DNA of 64,000 nt from Thermaurantimonas sp046299575. Lineage in GTDB: Bacteria > Bacteroidota > Bacteroidia > Flavobacteriales > Schleiferiaceae. Shown one piece after another: positions 53,101 to 61,150 of the stretch. The translations under genes and the position numbers were made by a program. Positions within the stretch are counted from its first letter, which is position 1; every line of letters begins with the position of its first letter. The notes under the pieces were generated by a model. That model made no database searches, was not told the DNA's origin, and saw only the letters and a list, made by a program, of their open reading frames with translations. The stretch lies in the NCBI RefSeq assembly GCF_046299575.1, contig NZ_JBKBHX010000001.1:186001-250000 (forward strand), read 5' to 3'.

Positions 53101-53891
53101 TCCCAAAAATCCTCCAAGACCCCGTAGTAGGTGCCGAAGCCACTAAGCTCTACGAAGACGCCAATCGCATGCTCGACGAAATCATTTCAGGGCAGAAACT
53201 AACAGCACGGGCCGTTTTCGGCATATTCCCGGCCAACACAGTGGACACCGACGACATGATCGTGTACCATAAGACCGATCAGGTTATTCGCTTTCACAGC
53301 TTACGACAGCAAACACCAAAACCAACCGGTCAACCCAATCTGGCCCTTGCCGATTACCTTGCCCCTCTTGATAGTGGCCTTACCGACTACCTAGGCGCTT
53401 TCGTGGTCTCCGTCTTCGGTGCCGACGAGTTGGCACGGCAGTATGAGAAAGAGCACGATGATTACCGGGCCATCCTCGTTAAGGCGCTGGCCGATCGCTT
53501 CGCTGAAGCTTTTGCCGAATGCCTGCATGAGCAAGTGCGCAAACACTACTGGGGCTATGCTACCGACGAACAGCTCGACAACGAAGCCCTCATTCGCGAG
53601 CAGTACCGCGGCATAAGACCAGCACCTGGCTACCCGGCGTGCCCCGACCACACCGAAAAACCTACCATCTGGCAACTTCTCGAGGTTGAAAAAAACATCG
53701 GCACCACCCTTACCGAAAGCCTCGCCATGTGGCCTGCGTCCTCAGTAAGCGGTTGGTACTTCGCACATCCCGAAGCACGCTATTTCGGCATCGGAAAAAT
53801 CGACCGATCGCAACTGATCGACTACGCACGTCGCAAGGGCTGGGACATCGAAACCGCCACACGCTGGCTCCAACCCATTTTCAACTTCTAA
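50187..53891 (+). CDS. metH: cobalamin-dependent methionine synthase
   Basis: MetH moves a methyl group from methyltetrahydrofolate to homocysteine through cobalamin. All four modules are present in 1234 residues: homocysteine domain (about 12-340) with LDGAMGTMIQ, LNCALG and GGCCGTTP, which supply the zinc cysteines; pterin domain (about 370-640) with INIGERTNVTGS; B12 domain (about 660-900) with the cobalt-binding GDVHDIGKNIVG and GLSGLITPSLDEM; and C-terminal SAM-dependent activation domain with RPAPGYPACPDH. A SAM-I riboswitch lies in its leader. metF begins 20 bp downstream. Confidence 0.98.
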   Translation: MTTQTLSTQSRIKLLYEAISQRILVLDGAMGTMIQRYGLDEAAYRGTRFADWPYPLKGNNDLLVLTQPHIIEEIHRKYLEAGAEILETNTFNSQRISMADYHMEELSYELNVEAARLARRVADEFTALTPEKPRFVAGSIGPTNKTASLSPDVNQPGYRAITFDELVDAYYEQVAGLVEGGVDILLVETIFDTLNAKAALYAIRKYFKTTGRPQLPIMVSGTITDNSGRTLSGQTVEAFLYSLSHVPLLSIGLNCALGAHQMKPYLADLARHTEFHISAHPNAGLPNAFGQYDETPEMMREQIREFLEENLVNIIGGCCGTTPDHIKLIAEEAAKYKPRPLPNLPHYMKLSGLEPVVVRPGLNFINIGERTNVTGSRQFARLIREGNYQKALEIARQQVENGAQIIDVNMDEGMLDSEKAMTTFLNLIASEPDISRVPIMIDSSKWSVIEAGLKCVQGKAIVNSISLKEGEEKFIEYAEKIRDYGAAVVVMAFDEQGQADTYERRIEICKRAYDILVNKVGFPPEDIIFDPNILTVATGIPEHNNYAIDFIRATKWIKENLPGAKVSGGISNISFSFRGNEPVREAMHTAFLYHAIKAGLDMGIVNAGQIGVYEEIEPELRERVEDVLFNRRPDATERLIELAERYKGTEKVKTRDDEWRSWSVEERLKHALIKGIDEFIEQDTEEARQKYGRPLDVIEGPLMAGMNVVGDLFGEGKMFLPQVVKSARVMKKSVAYLEPFLQAEKLQNQSEGQRTGAGKILLATVKGDVHDIGKNIVGVVLACNNFEVIDLGVMVPLDKILDTAQREGVDIIGLSGLITPSLDEMVYVAREMEKRKMTIPLLIGGATTSRAHTAVKIAPEYSGPVVHVLDASRSVPVAAALISPDQREEFTHQIREEYERLREGYLKKQSEKELLPIDEARKRRLQLNWHSYTPPRPRVEGIQVLENFPLDTLRRYFDWTPFFQAWELAGRFPKILQDPVVGAEATKLYEDANRMLDEIISGQKLTARAVFGIFPANTVDTDDMIVYHKTDQVIRFHSLRQQTPKPTGQPNLALADYLAPLDSGLTDYLGAFVVSVFGADELARQYEKEHDDYRAILVKALADRFAEAFAECLHEQVRKHYWGYATDEQLDNEALIREQYRGIRPAPGYPACPDHTEKPTIWQLLEVEKNIGTTLTESLAMWPASSVSGWYFAHPEARYFGIGKIDRSQLIDYARRKGWDIETATRWLQPIFNF

Positions 53892-53911
53892 CCTTCATCC
53901 TCTCTTCACAT

Positions 53912-54865
53912 ATGAAAATTATTGACATCATCCGAAATACCAAAGAAACCCTTTTTTCCTTTGAAATTCTACCCCCTCTGAAAGGCGACAACATCTACGA
54001 CGTGTACGCCAACATTGACCCACTCATGGAATTTAAACCCCCGTTCATCAACGTAACCTACCACCGCGAAGAGACCGTACTGCGACCGCTACCCAATGGA
54101 CTGTACGAACAAAAAGTCGTGCGCAAACGCCCCGGCACTGTAGGGCTGTGTGCCGCCATCATGCACCGCTACAAAGTCGAAGCAGTTCCACACCTTTTGT
54201 GCGGTGGCTTCTCAAAAGAAGAAACCGAAAACGTCCTAATTGAACTCGACTTTCTCGGCATTCAAAACGTACTTGCCCTGCGCGGTGACTCCCAAAAAGG
54301 GCAGCGCTATTTCATCCCGGAGCCCGACGGCCACCACTATGCATATCAGCTCGTCGAACAAATCCAAAACCTCAACCGCGGCATCTACCTCGACGAGGAA
54401 ATTGAAAACAACACCCCCACCAACTTTTGCATTGGCGTAGCCGGCTATCCAGAGAAGCACTTCGAAGCCCCAAACCTCTCCATAGACATTCAGAACCTAA
54501 AGCGCAAGGTGGACGCAGGTGCTGACTACATTGTCACCCAACTCTTCTTCGATAACCGCGTATACTTCGACTTCGTCGAAAAGTGCCGCCAGGCTGGCAT
54601 CACAGTGCCTATCATTCCCGGAATCAAGCCCTTGGCAACCAAAAAGCAGCTCTCACTCATCCCCCATATGTTTCATGTGGACATTCCCGACGACCTGTCC
54701 ATCGAAATCCTCAAGGCCAAAGACAATACCACTGTTCGCCAGATTGGCATAGAATGGGCCATTCAGCAGAGCCTCGAGCTCAAAAATGCCGGCGTACCGG
54801 TAATCCATTACTACTCTATGGGCAAGAGCGACAACATCTACAAGGTAGCAGCAGCTGTGTTTTAA
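53912..54865 (+). CDS. metF: methylenetetrahydrofolate reductase
   Basis: MetF reduces 5,10-methylenetetrahydrofolate to the methyl donor used by MetH. The 317-residue protein from ATG 53912 has FSFEILPPLKGD with the catalytic Glu, INVTYHRE, HLLCGGFSKEE, NVLALRGD (flavin region), DAGADYIVTQLFFDN and IPGIKPL. The frame is open back to 53729, inside metH, but the family start is at 53912. It shares the transcript and riboswitch of metH; the pair supplies and uses methylfolate. The GC-rich intergenic element follows 20 bp after its stop. Confidence 0.96.
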   Translation: MKIIDIIRNTKETLFSFEILPPLKGDNIYDVYANIDPLMEFKPPFINVTYHREETVLRPLPNGLYEQKVVRKRPGTVGLCAAIMHRYKVEAVPHLLCGGFSKEETENVLIELDFLGIQNVLALRGDSQKGQRYFIPEPDGHHYAYQLVEQIQNLNRGIYLDEEIENNTPTNFCIGVAGYPEKHFEAPNLSIDIQNLKRKVDAGADYIVTQLFFDNRVYFDFVEKCRQAGITVPIIPGIKPLATKKQLSLIPHMFHVDIPDDLSIEILKAKDNTTVRQIGIEWAIQQSLELKNAGVPVIHYYSMGKSDNIYKVAAAVF

Positions 54866-54885
54866 TTAGTTTTTATTTGTTTTTT

Positions 54886-55025
54886 GGGCGTGCCCCTCAC
54901 TTCCTTCGCTTCGCTCAGTCGTTCGGGTCGGTGTGCTCCGGGGTACGCTTCGCTCCCGTGCTACGGCTTTGCTCCGCTTCGCCTTCGCACCGCGCTATCG
55001 CGCGCCCTGCGCATACCTCACGCGA
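54886..55025 (+). repeat. GC-rich palindrome-laden intergenic element
   Basis: About 140 bp, far more GC-rich than the AT-rich flanks, with sharp edges: T-rich sequence on the left, then gggcgtgcccctcac, and ...gcgcatacctcacgcgag on the right. Inside are repeated short units (cttcgcttcgct, gctccggggtacgcttcgctcc, gctccgcttcgcc, gcgctatcgcgcgc). Frames are open but low in information. Its wording resembles dispersed gene-end elements I recall from other Bacteroidota, beginning gggcgt.ccc and ending cctcacgc. Only one copy is in this window, so the repeat status is from memory, not shown here. Confidence 0.5.
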
Positions 55026-55369
55026 GAGAAGAGATTGTGAGAAATAGTAATGTCTTCCTACTTGCCGCCATATCGAGCGTTGCTCATTGAATCGCCAATT
55101 AGCTCCCCAAACCTCTATACGCGCTCAGCTCATTAAACTCTTACACAAATCGAGGCAATTTCAAAACCTTATTCTTAGCGATATTCCGTACCTGAGCTTC
55201 TAGAAATCTTTTTCACCTGCAAAACTTCAATAATTCATCCCGCCTCTTTTGACCTCAAAAGATTGCACCATATTATAAAACATGCCAAGATCAATTTAAA
55301 ATGCATGTAGCTGCATGGAGCAATAGCAATTCAAATTTTTCACAAACCGCTTTTTGTATTTAATGAAAT
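55026..55369. other. intergenic region without recognisable genes
   Basis: About 340 bp of ordinary AT-rich sequence between the GC-rich element and the terminator of the T9SS protein gene. No reading frame, RNA gene or repeat stands out on either strand. Confidence 0.4.
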
Positions 55370-55404
55370 AAAAAAGCGTCCGCAATTTTTTGGACGCCTT
55401 TTTT
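55370..55404. terminator. intrinsic terminator of the T9SS type B protein gene
   Basis: Stem gcgtcc (55376-55381) with ggacgc (55392-55397), six A before and about eight T after, so it can act on both strands. On the minus strand it lies 30 bp after the stop of the gene at 55427. Confidence 0.78.
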
Positions 55405-55426
55405 CTTATATCAAAAACCTCACAAC

Positions 55427-57751
55427 TTACTTAAATACCGATATTGTTCCGTTTCGAGTCTCTATTTCATTGGTAATCATGTTCAAATATTGAAGCACAT
55501 AGAAGTACACTCCATCAGCTACCGGCTGTCCGGTATTACGATGGTTTCCGTTCCAGGGAGTTGCGCTTTCGTAATTATTGCTTTCAAATACAATGTCACC
55601 CCATCTGTTCATGATGCGCAGTCGGGCGTTTCTGTGCTGTTCGATGTTTTTAATCACAAAGGCATCGTTCAACCCATCACCATTGGGCGTAATTACATTT
55701 GGGATTTCAATGGGCTCATATACTGGAGGGGGTGGTACGGGCTTCTCTTTGCACGAAAACTTTTCGTAGTTCGAAATGCTCTTATACTTCCAATTGATAC
55801 CAGAAGTGTCATCAGCTACCACTCGTAGCCAGTAGTCCTGATTTTTTGAACCATCACAGGGTTTCTTGATCACAATGGTAGAGTCAAAGGTCGGATTTCC
55901 CGTCATTTCCACCTTTTGCCAGTTAATCTGTTGAGTAGCAGAATCTTCAACTCCCATTTCTATCGTGTACCGCGGATGCGGCCAGCCATCGTAATGATTC
56001 CACACAAGGGCAATTACAGAATCTGTTTGATACAAGGTATCAAGCAATATGCTTCTGATAGAGCGGGTGATGTAGAATGGCTGAGTCATAACCAACTGAA
56101 CTTTGTAGTGATAAATTCCTGAATTGACTTCGGGCGTATTCAGCGTAATATCTCTCCAGAAGAAGTCGGTCGGCACATTCTGGAAAGCCAAAAAGTTAAA
56201 GGTCTGTCCGCTGTCGTCACTTCTATACACATTCCAACCATCTACATAGGCAAGGTTGACAGTAGGTGAATCGATCTCCCATTCCAGATAAGGATGTTGA
56301 TTTTTTTCTATGGTAACATTTTTCAAGTCGTAAAGGGGATTAGGACAGTTGTTTACCCGAATTATAATGGCGTAGTATTCCGGCAGGGGAAATCCACACG
56401 AGTTCAACATCGTGTTTCCATCATTACCTTGCTTTATGTAGAGAATATAGTCACCATTAACAGTGAAAGGCTTGTGAAGGCGCAGTTGAATATGTTTAGT
56501 CTCAAGAGCCACATTGCAGTTTTTGTTCACTCCGATAACGGGTCTTAGAATAGAATCAGGGCCCACAATTCTAAATTCTGAACCTTCGTTTGTTATTGAT
56601 TCACACTGAATGTTTACATCAAACTTCAAATCAACAAGGCTATCGAAGCAGTTGTACGGTACGATTGGTATGATTTTATTCCAGCCGGTTGGTGAATTTG
56701 GATTGGGCACGGAGTCGTTGCGAAGCGGATAGCCATAGTTCGACATAAAGCCGTGAACATACCCGCCACCTGGTTCACTGGTATTGGAAAAGCCCGGCTG
56801 ATTAATGTCGATTTTCGGGCCGTTTTGAACTTCGGGCTTGCAGTTGTTTACGAAGTTTACCTGCATATCGCGCTGTGATGTTCCTACGAGCACCCAGGTG
56901 AGGAATATGGTGTCGTATTTGTATTCTTCAACTTCAACCTTGAGCACAAATAGGCCGGTGGTAGAACCAGTGGTAAACTTAAAACTTCCGTTGTTTTCAA
57001 TCACGATTTGAGTACCAGGTGCAATCGGGAAGGGTTGATTCACAGAATATCCGGGCTGCCAGGCCATATTTACGCCGGGTCCGCAGTTATTTCCCTGTTG
57101 TGGATTGGCCCAACGATAGCGAATTGAATCCCCATTTGGTTCTATTGTGGCCTGCGACCATACGAAATAGTTGTTTGTACAGAATGATTTGGCTGCTGGT
57201 GTGATAAACTGAGGTGAAGTATTGTTGGCTACCATGCTGTTGAGCAGAGCCTCAACATATAATGTGGCGCTACCGGCATTTACCAGATTCTGGTTTGGAT
57301 TGCGGCAGCAAACTACTGAGTGCGAAAAGCGCACATCCGAACAGTTCTGTGGTAGTGTTACCACACCTTGATACCAGTGGGTTTCTATAGCCTGAAAGCC
57401 AGCACCTGGCGCTGTAGATACACATTCGTCCTGACCGGGAGTCAGAAAACCTCCTGAACCAGGTCCACTCGTTATTGGAGTATATCCCAGTTGGGCGGGC
57501 GGGATTTTCGGAAGATTTACGTTCAGTGAGCTGAAACAGCTCGAACGAACGCAAAGAGATACAGAAGTAGCTAATGAAACGGGGGAAGACTGAAGCCTGT
57601 ATAGTTTTACAATCACGAGATACTGCCTTGGTACATTGGTGCTATCGCCTATGTAGCGATACATAATTTCCGCTCCTGCTACGTGCGTGGCATGAAGGCG
57701 ATAACCCCAGGAAAAAACTAGGATCGCGAGAATCTGTAATATTCTCCTCAT
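55427..57751 (-). CDS. large secreted protein with T9SS type B (gliding motility-type) C-terminal domain
   Basis: The 774-residue protein has a signal peptide (LQILAILVFSWGYRLHA, cleavage near 22), then ATHVAGAEIMYRYIGD, a start shared by many large Bacteroidota adhesin-like proteins. The middle is beta-rich with fibronectin-like stretches (PYLEWEIDSPTVN...GWNVYRSDD at about 500-530). The C-terminus has IPNVITPNGDGLNDAFVIKN, RIMNRWGDIVFES and GVYFYVLQY, the CHU_C/type B sorting domain read by the type IX system. No enzyme motif is seen. It is probably exported to the surface; a role in adhesion is a guess from composition. Confidence 0.88.
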   Translation of the reverse strand: MRRILQILAILVFSWGYRLHATHVAGAEIMYRYIGDSTNVPRQYLVIVKLYRLQSSPVSLATSVSLCVRSSCFSSLNVNLPKIPPAQLGYTPITSGPGSGGFLTPGQDECVSTAPGAGFQAIETHWYQGVVTLPQNCSDVRFSHSVVCCRNPNQNLVNAGSATLYVEALLNSMVANNTSPQFITPAAKSFCTNNYFVWSQATIEPNGDSIRYRWANPQQGNNCGPGVNMAWQPGYSVNQPFPIAPGTQIVIENNGSFKFTTGSTTGLFVLKVEVEEYKYDTIFLTWVLVGTSQRDMQVNFVNNCKPEVQNGPKIDINQPGFSNTSEPGGGYVHGFMSNYGYPLRNDSVPNPNSPTGWNKIIPIVPYNCFDSLVDLKFDVNIQCESITNEGSEFRIVGPDSILRPVIGVNKNCNVALETKHIQLRLHKPFTVNGDYILYIKQGNDGNTMLNSCGFPLPEYYAIIIRVNNCPNPLYDLKNVTIEKNQHPYLEWEIDSPTVNLAYVDGWNVYRSDDSGQTFNFLAFQNVPTDFFWRDITLNTPEVNSGIYHYKVQLVMTQPFYITRSIRSILLDTLYQTDSVIALVWNHYDGWPHPRYTIEMGVEDSATQQINWQKVEMTGNPTFDSTIVIKKPCDGSKNQDYWLRVVADDTSGINWKYKSISNYEKFSCKEKPVPPPPVYEPIEIPNVITPNGDGLNDAFVIKNIEQHRNARLRIMNRWGDIVFESNNYESATPWNGNHRNTGQPVADGVYFYVLQYLNMITNEIETRNGTISVFK

Positions 57752-58324
57752 TTCAGAAATTCTTTGTTTTTAATTTCACAAAATAAAAGCAACTAATTTT
57801 AATGTGCTAACATATTTTATTCTCGGAAGCCTTCCAATCAATTATTTGCTGGATATACAAATTAAAATAAGCAGAATTTGCCCTTAAAGAAAAATATTTT
57901 TCAGAAACTGTATTGCAGCCAGGTAATCAATCTTTTTAAATAATGTCATTCTAGTTTTTAGTTGTAAATCAAATTGCCTTAAACTGTGCTTTGCCGGCTA
58001 ATTCACTTAACTCGGCGCTTAAGCTTTTTTTCGTGAGGCCTAAGTATGCTTAGACACACTACTAATTAAAAAACTCTGAAGTGAAATGTACATAGACAGG
58101 TAGGCAATTATCATTACAATGACAGAGCCTGCTGTTACTGTATTGTCAGGCAAATCAAATTTTCCGCTAAAACCTGCAAGTTAAATAAGGAAGGTAAGAC
58201 ACAAACAAAGTCAATAATCGTAGTCTTGTCTGATTTACCTAATCCAAGAAACTGCTCTATGGGGCAAACTGCGAAGTGCCAACCACAAAAAAAAAGAAGA
58301 ATAATGCCAAAAATACCTCTCAAA
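57752..58324. other. intergenic region without recognisable genes
   Basis: About 570 bp between two minus-strand genes. A minus-strand frame reaching into it from the AsmA-like gene has no protein-like features, and I see no RNA gene, repeat or clear terminator. The left part should hold the promoter of the T9SS protein gene, but no exact -7 match was found. Confidence 0.35.
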
Positions 58325-61135
58325 TCAGCGCACTTTGGCTTTGTTTTCGGCTTCGGTGAGGACTTGATTGGACTGGTCGCGTGCCTGCTGCATGAGCTGC
58401 TCGGCCCGGCGGTTGGCCTCGTCTTCGATACGGCGGGCGTTGTTTTCGGCTTCTTGCTCGACCCGGCGGGCTGCTTCGGCGGCTGCGCGCTCCTTGATGA
58501 TGTTGCCTTTGGCCTCATCGCGGATGCGCTGGGCTTGTGTGCGGCCTTCGGCGCGTACGCGGTCGGCGGTGGCTTTGGCTTCGGCGCGTATGCGGTCGGC
58601 CTGCTGCTGGGCCTGGGCGAGAATCTGGTCGGCCTGGGCGCGTGCATTGGCCATGATGCGCTCGGCCTCGGCATTGACTTGCTGCTTGAGGTCTTCAACT
58701 TTTTGCTCTACTTTTTCGCGGACTTGCTCTTTGACCTGAGTGACGAGGTCGCCAACGAGGCTGCCGAGTGAGGTCGAGACTTTGGGATTGGTGTAGGTAC
58801 CGGTGATTTTGACTTTGAGGTCGATGGTCTGTGGGGCGCGGCCGCCGAGGGAGGCCAGGAGCTGGTCGGCGCGGATGGCTGTGCCGGGTATTTTGAGGTC
58901 GAGGTCATAGTCGAGGGTCTGGTCGAGGCCGTTGGAGCCGGAGATGGTGCCGGTAAGATTGCCGGTACGCACCTGGAAGGGGGCTACGTGGATGCGGCCG
59001 TTTTCGATTTTGTAAGAGATGTTGGCATCGCGCAGGGCAAGGGTGGAGTAATCCTGATTGCGCAGGTAGGTGCCGATTTGCGCCAGAGCCTGTGAGCGGA
59101 GGAGTACGTCGAAGGTGCGTAGATTGCCTGAGCTGGAGATTTTAGTAAGGTCGGGCGTCATGTCGGGATTGAGCGGGCCGCTTATGGTGAGGGAGGTGCT
59201 GAAGGAGCCTTCGGAGTTTTCGGCAATGGGGGCAAGGGTTTGGATGGTGTTGAAGGTCTGGAAACTGGGGCGCAGGCCGAAGTTTTCGAGGCTCATAGAG
59301 AAGTTGAAGATAGGTGTCTGGGGCTTGGAGTCATAGAAGCCGTTGAGAAGCACGCGACCGCCAATGAGGGTCATTCGAATGTTGTCCATCAGGGCTTTTT
59401 GGTCAGAGAGGGCGATGGCGCCTGAGAAATCGCTGATGTCGAAATTACTGAACAGTACGCGCTGAGCCTGAGCAATGAGGCGGAAGTCGATTTTCTCCGG
59501 CAGGCGGATGTAGTCGGCTTCTGCGGTATCAGCGGTGGCTGTGGTGGTGGTGTCGGCTGAGAGATCGGCCAATTCGTTGAGATCAAAGAGAGTACTGGTC
59601 ACATTGAAGCGTCCGTAGAGGGTAGTGTCTTTGAAGACGTAGGAGAGCAGATTGTCGAAGCGTCCGGAGGCGCTGATGTCGGTGCGGCCGATGGTCATGG
59701 CGAGGTTGTCGAGCTGGAAGTTTTCAGGGCGGATCAGGAGGGCGGCTGAGGATATTTTGACGGGAAGGGTAAGGGTAGCCGGGTCGCTGTAAACCAGATT
59801 GGCAATGGTGGCGCGGCCTTCGGCGGTGACCTGGTCGTATTTTTCGGATTCGATGGAGGAGAGTTTTGTCTTCAGGGCTATGGCTGCATCGATGAGGCCG
59901 GCCAGCTGCATGCCGGGTTCGAGGGGCACGAGGCGATTGATTTCGGCCAGGTCGAGCTTGCCATTGAGAGTAAAATCGATGTAGGGATCGCTGATGGGTG
60001 TAGATACCGTCAGGGAGGCGGTGATAGGATTGTTGGCCAGCTTCATGGCAAAGTTTGGGATGGATACAAGGGTATTGTCGAGGCTGCCACCGGTATTGGA
60101 TACTCGAATGTCTGTATTGACGGCATCGACTGAGGAGGGTAGGTCAGGATATTTGAAGTAGCCATCGCGTATGCTGAGCAGGATATTGAATTTCGGGTAG
60201 ATTTCCTTATCGCCGTTGTAGGTGCCTTGTACTTTGCCTTCGAGGCGTGCTGTGCCGCGGGCAGTGAGCTGGTTGAAGTCCTGGTAGTAAATAGCCGGTA
60301 TGAGGGAGATGATGCTTTTGAAGGCGGTGTTTGGAGCGTCGAACTCAAGGTCGAGGTCGATGTCGTCTTCAGGCATGCGAATGAGGCCTTTGAAGTTGAG
60401 CCGGAGGTCGTTGAGGGATATAAAGTTGTCGCCGAGGGCGATTTCCATGGTCGATTGATTGAGCTTAACGTCGAAATCTGAGGCTACGCGTACTTTGCGC
60501 AGCATGGTAACGCCACCGGTACGAAAGTCAAAAGTGTCGATGGTGGTTTTGGTTTTAAGATCTACGATCTCTTGGGTAAAGTCGCCCCGGCCTTCGTGGT
60601 TCAGATTGCGAATAGCGGTATAGATGCCGCCGTAGCGGTCGTCATAGGTGAAATCCACATTGCGGAGGTAATATTTTTTGAGGGCCAAGCTGAAAGTCGC
60701 GGCAGTGGTGTCTTCTACGGCCGCAGTGTCTTCGTCAGCCGTTGGTACGATGAGGTAGTTGGCCAGATTGGTGTCGAGGGCGATGAGGTGAAAGCGGGCA
60801 TCTTCGATGCCGATTTTGCGGATTTTGAGCTGATCGCCTTTGAATACAGAGAGAATGTCGAGCGAAAGATCGAATTCTCCGATGCGCGCCAGTTCAACTC
60901 CAGCGAAGGTATCGCGGCCGGTGATCACAAAGTCATGCACGCAGAAGTGCAGATTGGGAAAATCGCGTATCAGGCTGAGGCGAAAGTCGCCAAAATCCAC
61001 ATCGGCCAGCAGTTGTTTATTGACTTCCTCCTTAAACCGTCGGACAATTTCATCCTTGAAAATAAAGGGGGCGACGATGACGATGACCAGGAGCAGGGCT
61101 ACAAGAATCAGAAAAATTTTACCGGCGCGTTTCAT
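58325..61135 (-). CDS. AsmA-family protein with hendecad coiled-coil tail
   Basis: The 936-residue protein has one N-terminal membrane helix (IFLILVALLLVIVIVAPFIF, about 6-26), then the AsmA N-terminal motif DEIVRRFKEEVNKQLLADV and a long beta-rich body, including an AsmA_2-like C-terminal region with ISGPLNPDMTP and LDLKIPGTAIRADQL. AsmA-like proteins are bridge-type proteins linked to phospholipid transport across the periplasm. From about residue 798 the sequence becomes a charged helix with repeats of 11 residues (QADQILAQAQQ, QADRIRAEAKA, TADRVRAEGRT, QAQRIRDEAKG), unusual for the family. It follows the symporter gene by 15 bp. Long antisense frames here are artefacts of the GC-rich codons. 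Confidence 0.85.
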   Translation of the reverse strand: MKRAGKIFLILVALLLVIVIVAPFIFKDEIVRRFKEEVNKQLLADVDFGDFRLSLIRDFPNLHFCVHDFVITGRDTFAGVELARIGEFDLSLDILSVFKGDQLKIRKIGIEDARFHLIALDTNLANYLIVPTADEDTAAVEDTTAATFSLALKKYYLRNVDFTYDDRYGGIYTAIRNLNHEGRGDFTQEIVDLKTKTTIDTFDFRTGGVTMLRKVRVASDFDVKLNQSTMEIALGDNFISLNDLRLNFKGLIRMPEDDIDLDLEFDAPNTAFKSIISLIPAIYYQDFNQLTARGTARLEGKVQGTYNGDKEIYPKFNILLSIRDGYFKYPDLPSSVDAVNTDIRVSNTGGSLDNTLVSIPNFAMKLANNPITASLTVSTPISDPYIDFTLNGKLDLAEINRLVPLEPGMQLAGLIDAAIALKTKLSSIESEKYDQVTAEGRATIANLVYSDPATLTLPVKISSAALLIRPENFQLDNLAMTIGRTDISASGRFDNLLSYVFKDTTLYGRFNVTSTLFDLNELADLSADTTTTATADTAEADYIRLPEKIDFRLIAQAQRVLFSNFDISDFSGAIALSDQKALMDNIRMTLIGGRVLLNGFYDSKPQTPIFNFSMSLENFGLRPSFQTFNTIQTLAPIAENSEGSFSTSLTISGPLNPDMTPDLTKISSSGNLRTFDVLLRSQALAQIGTYLRNQDYSTLALRDANISYKIENGRIHVAPFQVRTGNLTGTISGSNGLDQTLDYDLDLKIPGTAIRADQLLASLGGRAPQTIDLKVKITGTYTNPKVSTSLGSLVGDLVTQVKEQVREKVEQKVEDLKQQVNAEAERIMANARAQADQILAQAQQQADRIRAEAKATADRVRAEGRTQAQRIRDEAKGNIIKERAAAEAARRVEQEAENNARRIEDEANRRAEQLMQQARDQSNQVLTEAENKAKVR

Positions 61136-61150
61136 AGTTTGTTGAGTTTT

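Noticed and set aside
53729..53911. An N-terminal extension of metF inside metH
   Set aside because: The 61 extra residues overlap the conserved end of metH and are not part of the MetF family, which starts at 53912.
58226..58771. A 181-codon plus-strand frame rich in Gly, Ala and Leu, and other long frames over 58135-61189
   Set aside because: They lie antisense or out of frame to the AsmA-like gene, whose GC-rich repetitive codons keep several frames open. The composition is low-complexity, and the AsmA frame has clear domains.
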